Shown here piece by piece: positions 58,550-64,000 of a stretch of DNA of 64,000 nucleotides. The notes under the pieces were generated by a model, which worked only from the letters and a program-made list of their open reading frames with translations, was not told the DNA's origin and searched no databases. Every line of letters starts with the position of its first letter. The first letter of the stretch is position 1. This DNA comes from DAOUBP01 sp964474695 (GTDB lineage: Bacteria > Chloroflexota > Anaerolineae > CG2-30-64-16), in the NCBI GenBank assembly GCA_964474695.1, contig CAYYTK010000011.1, positions 73,432 to 137,431 on the forward strand. Direction: 5' to 3'. The position numbers were made by a program, and so were the translations under genes.

Positions 58550-59545
58550 TCAGGCGGTCTCGCGCCGGATCAATTGCAGCGGCAGCCAGATCCCCTGGGG
58601 CGGACGCGTCGAATCGGTGAGGCGGGCCAGCAAGAGGTTGACGGCTACGCGACCCGATTCGACGAGGGGTTGACGGATGGTGGTCAGGCCGATGAATTCG
58701 GCCGTGTCGAGGTCGTCGAAGCCGACGATGGCCAGCTCCGACGGCACCGTCACGCCGCGTTCGCGTGCGGCCTTCAACACACCCATGGCCTGGGTGTCGC
58801 TGGCGGCGAAGATCGCCGTCGGCGGCTCAGGCAGATCCAGTAAGCGATGTGTCACGCGCCGTGCGTTTTCCAGGTTGTGATATGCCAGGCCCAGATAGGC
58901 GTCGGGCAGCTCGACCCCCGAACGCGCTAATGCCGCCCGGTAACCGGCCAACCGCTTGTCGCTGATCGGCAGAATGTAATCGGGCATATCGGCATCACCC
59001 ACAAAGGCGCAACGACGATGGCCAAGGGAGAGCAGATACTCAGCGGCCATCGCTCCCCCCAGGTGATCGTCGATGCGAATGCTGCTGAACGGCTCTTGCG
59101 TGAATTCGATCAGCACCGTCTCGATGCCGTTAGCGACCAGCCGGGCAGCGACCGGGCTGCTAAACGGCAGCGCCATGCTGATCAGGCCGTCAACGCGTCG
59201 TGTCAGCGAAAGGCTGGCCAGATAGCCATCGCGGCGGGATGAAGAATCCACGTTATAAATGGTCAATTCAAAAGGAGAATTGGCCAGGGCGTCGGCTACG
59301 CCGCGCAGGCGAGCAACAAACGAAGGGAAAGTGAAGAAGGGCGCCAGGACGCCGATGCGGCCGCTGCCTTTGCGGGCCCGCGCGGCAGCTTCCGCCTTCG
59401 GAATGAATCCAAGATCATCGATGGCTACCAATACACGATCGCGTGTCATCGCGTTGACTTTGTCCGGGGTGTTGAGGACGCGCGACACGGTGGTAATACT
59501 TACTCCGGCGCGCTGGGCAACCTCGTACACTGTGGCTTGCGGCAT
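58550..59545 (-). CDS. LacI-family transcriptional regulator
   Basis: ATG 59545 starts MPQATVYEVAQRAGVSITTVSRVLNTPDKV, the LacI helix-turn-helix (about 5-25) followed by the hinge region; there is no clear ribosome binding site, and ATG 59554 is an alternative. The 331-residue length is standard. The effector domain has IGVLAPFFTFPSFVARL, DGLISMALPF, DHLGGAMAAEYLLSLGHRRCAFVGD, and PPTAIFAASDTQAMGVLKAA then IVGFDDLDTAEFIGLTTIRQP. It is the first gene of the sugar run and transcribed in the same direction. A cre-like palindrome lies about 57 nt upstream, so it should repress itself and the genes behind it, with release by a sugar. Confidence 0.92.
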   Translation of the reverse strand: MPQATVYEVAQRAGVSITTVSRVLNTPDKVNAMTRDRVLVAIDDLGFIPKAEAAARARKGSGRIGVLAPFFTFPSFVARLRGVADALANSPFELTIYNVDSSSRRDGYLASLSLTRRVDGLISMALPFSSPVAARLVANGIETVLIEFTQEPFSSIRIDDHLGGAMAAEYLLSLGHRRCAFVGDADMPDYILPISDKRLAGYRAALARSGVELPDAYLGLAYHNLENARRVTHRLLDLPEPPTAIFAASDTQAMGVLKAARERGVTVPSELAIVGFDDLDTAEFIGLTTIRQPLVESGRVAVNLLLARLTDSTRPPQGIWLPLQLIRRETA

Positions 59546-59601
59546 GGCAACCATCTTTGCAGCATCGCAAATATGACTAAAGTTATCTACTGCAATAACT
59601 T

Positions 59602-59621
59602 CTATGAAAGGACTTTCATAG
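59602..59621. promoter_or_regulatory. LacI-type operator upstream of the regulator gene
   Basis: CTATGAAAG-GA-CTTTCATAG has perfect 9-bp arms. The core TGAAAGGACTTTCA matches the model cre operator TGAAAGCGCTTTCA in 12 of 14 positions, differing only in the central pair. No second copy was seen before the binding-protein gene. Confidence 0.7.
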
Positions 59622-59674
59622 CCGATTCTAGCATACCTGTGGGAGGCTGTCAAAAACGCTTTGGCAGCCAACCC

Positions 59675-61900
59675 CTATGGGTTTGCCCCTACCGCGGCCA
59701 CGATGCCATCGGATGTGGCGACATAGAGCCGGTTTGGGACCAGCGCCCCCCCCACGGGCAGGCCGCTCGACGGCAGTTCAAGGGTCCAGAGCGGCTGGCC
59801 GCGGCCGATCGCGAGCGCGCGACACTGGACATGGCTGTTGCGGAGGCTGAGCTGGATCGTGCCACAGATGAATGCTGTGCCATTACGATCAAAGCCTGCC
59901 AGCACCAGAGTGCCCAATCGATCCGGCAGATCGTTCATCGACAGCACCTGGCCGGAGCGATCGAGCCAGGCCAGCCGGGCAAACTCATAGCTGCTGGCAT
60001 ACAGCACCCAGGCCCGGCCATCCGGCGCCACCCCGTACCAACTCGGCACGCGCAAACCCAGGCCACTGGAGACCAGTTCCCACTGTAGATAGGAGCTTGC
60101 GTCGAGCGAACCGTCCGTAATCGTGATCTGACGGATTTCGCCCTGGAGTCCCTGGTAAAGCTGGCCATCGGCGCCGACCAGGTAGGCATCCATGATCTCT
60201 GAGGTCGAATCCCGGATGACCTTGCCGGTCTCGGCATCGACCAGCGTATCTTCGAAGAGCAGCCACCGATCATCGTATGATAGCTTAACATTGGCGGTGA
60301 GGTAGCTGTAAGTGGGCAGCTTTGCTTCCCACAGGATGCGTCCCGTAGACCGAACCGCCACCAGACCCTTTTCCATCGCGTAGTAGGCTGTACCGTCTTT
60401 GCCGACCGCTGCGGCGGATAGAGGCGGGCTGGCCGCATCGGGCGTTGTCTGCCATAGCAGCGCGCCCGCAGGTGACACGGCGAACAGGCTGCCATCGAGT
60501 CCCAGGACATAGGCCTCGCCCCTGGCGTTGAGTGCCGGCGAGAAGACAGCCGGCTCCGGCAGCGTGATCCGCCACTGTTCGCGGCCGTCCTGGCTCAGTG
60601 CGATCAATGCACCTTGCTCTGCGGTGATGTACAGGACGCCGTCGGCTGCGACCACCGGTCCGCCGGCCAGCTTTTCGCCCAGGTCCAGGACCCATAGGAT
60701 GCGGCCTGCGGATGGTCCCGGTTCGGAGGACCAGAAGGTGCGCTGGCCATCGCGGCCCTGAGCGGCCCACAGATGGCCGCCCGGCACAGCCACCGAGGAT
60801 TGGGGCAGCGGAGTATGCGTGGCGCGCCAGAGCGTGAAGCCGCCCCCCAGCATGAGGATCAGCAAGCCGCCAAGGCCGGCCCAGGCAGGGACGCGGCGCC
60901 GGGCCGCAGCCAACCGGTCGAGCCCCTCGCTGCCCAGCCAATCACCGGCGCGTTGCACGGCGCGGCCGATGCGCCCGCGCGGGCGCCGTGCAACGCCCAC
61001 GGGCGCCTGGCGGCGCAGACCTTCACCAAGCAGGTTGAAGCTCAAGACGATCATCAGGACCGCCAGGCCGGTGACGACGATCAGCCAGGGCTGGCGCAAC
61101 GCAATCGCTGCACCGCTGGCCAGCATTTGTCCCAGCTCGGGCCGGCCGCTGCCGCGCACGGCCGACCAATCGCCTTCCGGCACCCAGATCGAGTAGACGA
61201 AGTAGCCCAGGAATCCCAGGCTGGCGGTAGTCATGACGGCGCTGCTGATCTCGAAGGCAAGCTGGATCCATACCAGGGGCATGACGTGGGGCAGCACGTG
61301 CTTGGCGAGCATGATGCCCCCGGATGCGCCCATGGCGCGCGCGGACTCCACGTAGGGCTGTCCTCGGATCAGCCGCGTTTGTTCGGCGATCAATCGTGCC
61401 GACTCAGCCCAACCGTTGATGGAAAGTCCGATAATAAAGGCCCACACCCCCAATCCGGACCCCAACGCGGCAATGGCGCACAGTGCAACGAAGAAGACCG
61501 GCGCCCCCAACAGCACGGAGGTCAGCACCTCCGCAACGCGGCCAGGCCAACGCGAAGACCAACCGGCCAGAATACCGATAGCAACGCCCAGCACCAACCG
61601 CAAGGCGCCGACCACGATAACCAGGATCAGGGTTGGCTGGATTGCCCATAGCAACTGGCTGAGCGTGTCACGCCCCAGTGCATCGGTGCCCAAGGGAAAC
61701 CCCGGCATAGAAAAGGCAGGAAACGGCGGTTTCACGAACTTCCCCGTGAGGGGGTTCTGTATGATGTAATTGGGTTTGACAGGATCGCGTGGAGCCAGAC
61801 CAGGCCCGAACCAGGCCAGCAGCAGGACCAGAAGGACCATCACGGCTCCGATGGTCAGGGGCCAGTTGCGGTTGTTGGGGCGCGGCGCAGCATCAGTCAT
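59675..61900 (-). CDS. DppC-type ABC permease fused to a PQQ-like beta-propeller
   Basis: ATG 61900 follows GAGG and overlaps the DppB-type gene by 8 bp. The first ~310 residues are a normal oligopeptide/nickel permease of DppC type: APRDPVKPNYI, FPLGTDALGRDTLSQLLWA, the EAA-like loop YVESARAMGASGGIMLAKHVLPHVMPLV, and a last helix VVTGLAVLMIVLSFNLLGEGLR. A basic linker and an extra helix (AGLGGLLILMLGGGFTLW) at about 345-360 follow. A ~370-residue PQQ/WD-like propeller with repeats such as GRILWVLDLGEKLAGGPVVAADGVLYITAEQGALIAL completes the chain. The extra helix would place the propeller outside the membrane. DppC proteins are usually about 290 residues, and I know no such fusion. The propeller may replace or assist the missing binding protein. 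Confidence 0.88.
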   Translation of the reverse strand: MTDAAPRPNNRNWPLTIGAVMVLLVLLLAWFGPGLAPRDPVKPNYIIQNPLTGKFVKPPFPAFSMPGFPLGTDALGRDTLSQLLWAIQPTLILVIVVGALRLVLGVAIGILAGWSSRWPGRVAEVLTSVLLGAPVFFVALCAIAALGSGLGVWAFIIGLSINGWAESARLIAEQTRLIRGQPYVESARAMGASGGIMLAKHVLPHVMPLVWIQLAFEISSAVMTTASLGFLGYFVYSIWVPEGDWSAVRGSGRPELGQMLASGAAIALRQPWLIVVTGLAVLMIVLSFNLLGEGLRRQAPVGVARRPRGRIGRAVQRAGDWLGSEGLDRLAAARRRVPAWAGLGGLLILMLGGGFTLWRATHTPLPQSSVAVPGGHLWAAQGRDGQRTFWSSEPGPSAGRILWVLDLGEKLAGGPVVAADGVLYITAEQGALIALSQDGREQWRITLPEPAVFSPALNARGEAYVLGLDGSLFAVSPAGALLWQTTPDAASPPLSAAAVGKDGTAYYAMEKGLVAVRSTGRILWEAKLPTYSYLTANVKLSYDDRWLLFEDTLVDAETGKVIRDSTSEIMDAYLVGADGQLYQGLQGEIRQITITDGSLDASSYLQWELVSSGLGLRVPSWYGVAPDGRAWVLYASSYEFARLAWLDRSGQVLSMNDLPDRLGTLVLAGFDRNGTAFICGTIQLSLRNSHVQCRALAIGRGQPLWTLELPSSGLPVGGALVPNRLYVATSDGIVAAVGANP

Positions 61901-62876
61901 GGCTGACCTCGAGCTCGGGCATGCGCAAGCGAGGGTCAGCAGACCTGGCTGCACTGGCAGCAACGGTGTCGACCACCAGGAACAATGAGCCGAATGTGGT
62001 GAGCAGGGCAGCCACCAACGGCGGGTAAAGGAACACCGGCTTCTCTCCGCTCAGGCCAATCGCGGTCGCAGAGGATGGGGGCAGCAGTGTGAAGGCCAGC
62101 AAACGGCCCAGGCCAGGCCAGGCAAACAGCCACTCCACCAGCACCAGCTCGCCCACGATTAGCCGGAACGAAGCGGCCAGGGCCAGGATAGCCGGGGCCA
62201 GGAAGTTACGCAAGACATGCCGCCAGCGGATGATGCGCCAGGGAGTGCCGCGACTGCGCGCGGCCACCACATACTGCATCTGCAGCTCATCCAACAGAAG
62301 CCCTGACACAAGCTGCGCGATCTGCGCGGCAGGCCGTGCGATGAGCGCCAGGAGCGGCAAGATCAGATGGGCATCCCACCCGAACCCTTGCAGCGGGATC
62401 AGGGGCCGGCTCTCAGGTCCGCTATGGAGCATGATCGTCAACAAGAGGCCGATGCCGATTGCGCCGACAAAGAAACCGGGGCTTGCCAGCCCAAGCGCGG
62501 TGACCGGCAGCAGCCAGCGCGCTACCGACGGTGGATTGTGCCGGACGGCCGTGAAGCTGAGCGCCACACCGATCACAACACTGAGCAGGAAAGCGAGCGC
62601 CAGCAGGCCCAGGCTGGCCCCAGCGGCCTTGCCGATGGCGGTCCCAACAGGTTCTTGAGCGATGTTCGGCAGGACGCCGAAGTCACCCCTTGCGGCGGCC
62701 TTGAGATAAGCCCCATAGAGCTGCCAGATCGATTCCGTTTGCTGCGCTGCCGTGCCGAACGGATTGAGTGCGGCCTGCGCCCGTTGACCGAGGTGGGCGT
62801 AGGCGAACCCTGCGAAGTTCACGAATAACATCGCGATGGGAATAAGCAGCAATCGGCGTAAGATGAAGCGCAGCAT
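61893..62876 (-). CDS. DppB-type ABC transporter permease
   Basis: The 327-residue protein starts MLRFILRRLLLIPIAMLFVNFAGFAYAHL, the standard DppB N-terminal helix. The PIGTAIG-like region appears as EPVGTAIGKAAGASLGLLALAFLLSVVIGV. The EAA loop is QYVVAARSRGTPWRIIRWRHVLRNFLAPAI, and ELVLVEWLFAWPGLGRLL is the typical DppB motif near the C-terminus. It pairs with the DppC fusion, whose start it overlaps. No dppA, dppD or dppF gene is present in the window, so ATPases and any soluble binding protein lie elsewhere. The natural substrate is unknown. Confidence 0.9.
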   Translation of the reverse strand: MLRFILRRLLLIPIAMLFVNFAGFAYAHLGQRAQAALNPFGTAAQQTESIWQLYGAYLKAAARGDFGVLPNIAQEPVGTAIGKAAGASLGLLALAFLLSVVIGVALSFTAVRHNPPSVARWLLPVTALGLASPGFFVGAIGIGLLLTIMLHSGPESRPLIPLQGFGWDAHLILPLLALIARPAAQIAQLVSGLLLDELQMQYVVAARSRGTPWRIIRWRHVLRNFLAPAILALAASFRLIVGELVLVEWLFAWPGLGRLLAFTLLPPSSATAIGLSGEKPVFLYPPLVAALLTTFGSLFLVVDTVAASAARSADPRLRMPELEVSHD

Positions 62877-62905
62877 ATGAGAATTGTGTTAGAAAACGAT
62901 ATCTC

Positions 62906-63853
62906 TTAGCGAAGAGTCTGTTGATTCCGCCGAATCATCCATTTCTCCGGCGCCGGCAGGTTGACGAAGCCGCCGTACCGTCGATAGAGTTCGTGGGCAT
63001 CCCGTGTGGCGAGGAGAATTTGTTTCAGCCCTCGCAGGGCGGGATGCGTGACGACGCACTCGATCAGCCACTTGCTGAGCCCGCGCCTTCGGTGCGGCTC
63101 AGCGATGAAGACGTCGCACACCCAGGCAAAGGTGGCGTAATCCGTGACAACGCGAGCCAACCCCACCTGCTCCGCGCCGTGGTAGACGCCGAAACAGAGG
63201 GAGTGCGCCAGCGATTTTTGAACGACGGAAATCGGCCGGCCTTGGGCCCAGTAGGAGGAGTGATCCAGGAAGTTGTGGATGAATTCGCTATCCAGCCTGG
63301 CCGGATCGGTGCTGATGACGTAGTCGCCGCAGCGCTGGGATACCGCGATGTAGCGATAGACGTGCATGCCGAAGTAGTCGGCCTCGTTGATGCGGGTCAA
63401 CCCCGCCTTCTCTAGCACACGCTGGGAAGCCGTGTTCTCAGGGTGCACGATCCCGACGATGCGACTCAGGCCGAGCGTCTCGAAACCAAAGCGCAAGGCC
63501 GCCGCTGCACCTTCGGTCGCCAGCCCCTGGCCCCAGTGCGGCCGGCTCAAAAGGTAGCCAACCTCCACCTCATCGGTTTCCGGCAGGTATTGCAGGCCGT
63601 TCCAGCCAAGCAGCTCACCGGTGGCGCGCAGCTCAACCGCCCACCAGCCCAACCCGTGCTCTGCCCAATGCTGGAGTTGTCCGGCCACCAGGCGTTCCAC
63701 GCGCGCCCGATCAGGCGGATCGGGCCGCGGAAAGTAGCGCAGGATCTGATCCTGGTGCAGGATCAGATGTAGTGGTTCGACGTCCGCGGCGGTGAAGGGC
63801 CGAAGGGTGAGGCGTGTCGTCGTCAGCGTAGGGATGTAGGTTTCAGCTTCCAA
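62906..63853 (-). CDS. Double-GNAT acetyltransferase
   Basis: The start is TTG 63853 with GAGAGGG upstream. The 315-residue protein joins two GNAT domains. The first (about 1-170) is RimJ/RimL-like: LTTTRLTLRPFTAADVEPLHLIL, GYLLSRPHWGQGLATEGAAAALRFGF and HPENTASQRVLEKAGL. The second (about 180-315) is a plain GNAT: VCDVFIAEPHRRRGLSKWLIECVV with the acetyl-CoA loop RRRGLS, then ILLATRDAHELYRRYGGFVNL. RimJ/L-type domains acetylate N-terminal amines or small amines; the second domain resembles YhbS/PA4866-like small-molecule acetyltransferases. Two separate genes probably fused here. It follows no clear partner and lies 29 bp before the DppB-type gene in the same direction. Confidence 0.9.
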   Translation of the reverse strand: MEAETYIPTLTTTRLTLRPFTAADVEPLHLILHQDQILRYFPRPDPPDRARVERLVAGQLQHWAEHGLGWWAVELRATGELLGWNGLQYLPETDEVEVGYLLSRPHWGQGLATEGAAAALRFGFETLGLSRIVGIVHPENTASQRVLEKAGLTRINEADYFGMHVYRYIAVSQRCGDYVISTDPARLDSEFIHNFLDHSSYWAQGRPISVVQKSLAHSLCFGVYHGAEQVGLARVVTDYATFAWVCDVFIAEPHRRRGLSKWLIECVVTHPALRGLKQILLATRDAHELYRRYGGFVNLPAPEKWMIRRNQQTLR

Positions 63854-64000
63854 GAGCCACCCTCTCTACCGGAAAAGTCCCGAACCGGCAGACCACCTGA
63901 ATTGTACCACACGCCGCAGACAAAAGCACGAGCCAGGCATCATATCCAGGACTTCCAACTAGGAAATCGGGCGAAAATGGATAGAATGACAGCAATGGTT

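Overview
The window is a GC-rich bacterial contig that looks like Chloroflexota, most likely Anaerolineae or Caldilineae. I infer this from the protein families, not from a search. The pointers are many secreted proteins with Thr/Pro-rich linkers, short C-terminal tails of the type YLPLxLR, C25 (gingipain/PorU-like) peptidases, SdrD-B and DNRLRE modules, a DUF2723 membrane glycosyltransferase, DUF4012, and a fused mannose-1-phosphate guanylyltransferase/phosphomutase. No rRNA, tRNA, CRISPR array or integrase was seen. One 100-N scaffold gap (8438-8537) interrupts a coding repeat.

Layout. 1-11 kb (+): large secreted multidomain proteins around a sugar transferase and a B12-type radical SAM gene. 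11-17.3 kb (-): an apparent operon of two C25-family peptidases bracketing two small fibronectin-like surface proteins. 17.4-21.5 kb (-): two secreted proteins, a 43-residue RiPP-precursor-like peptide with its own strong promoter, a PqqD-like protein, an HPr-kinase-like protein, a fibronectin-like lipoprotein and a four-helix-bundle gene lying between inverted GC-rich minisatellites. 21.6-27.9 kb (-): DUF4012, DUF2723 glycosyltransferase, a DUF11 protein ending near LPPTG, a flippase-like membrane protein and a sortase. 28-30.4 kb (+): a compact FtsK-like cassette behind a near-consensus promoter. 30.4-34.5 kb (-): holA, DUF6391, mutS2. 34.6-44.6 kb (+, apart from one DUF4332 gene): nucleotide-sugar synthesis, dnaK, a zinc metallopeptidase and two HtrA-like lipoproteins. 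44.7-47.4 kb (-): two secreted proteins, one with a YadA-like head. 47.7-59.5 kb (-): a sugar regulon reading LacI regulator, binding protein (two almost identical domains in one chain), two ABC permeases, trehalose synthase, VapBC, amylosucrase, fructokinase. 59.7-63.9 kb (-): a DppB/DppC-type permease pair, with DppC fused to a PQQ-like propeller, and a double GNAT acetyltransferase.

How the genes fit together. The sugar regulon has a clear logic: uptake of a sucrose or maltose-type sugar, glucan formation by amylosucrase, phosphorylation of the released fructose, and maltose/trehalose interconversion by TreS, all under a LacI regulator with a cre-like operator in front of it. The 11-28 kb region looks like a surface-protein factory combining substrates, C25 enzymes, a sortase, a membrane glycosyltransferase and a small peptide-modification module. 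The strongest candidate for an undescribed system is that peptide module (19.0-20.5 kb). Next come the C25/YLPLxLR tail arrangement, the FtsK cassette and the permease-propeller fusion. At least five kinds of short palindromic or minisatellite repeat are scattered through the window, and two of them appear to have replaced the start region of lipoprotein genes.
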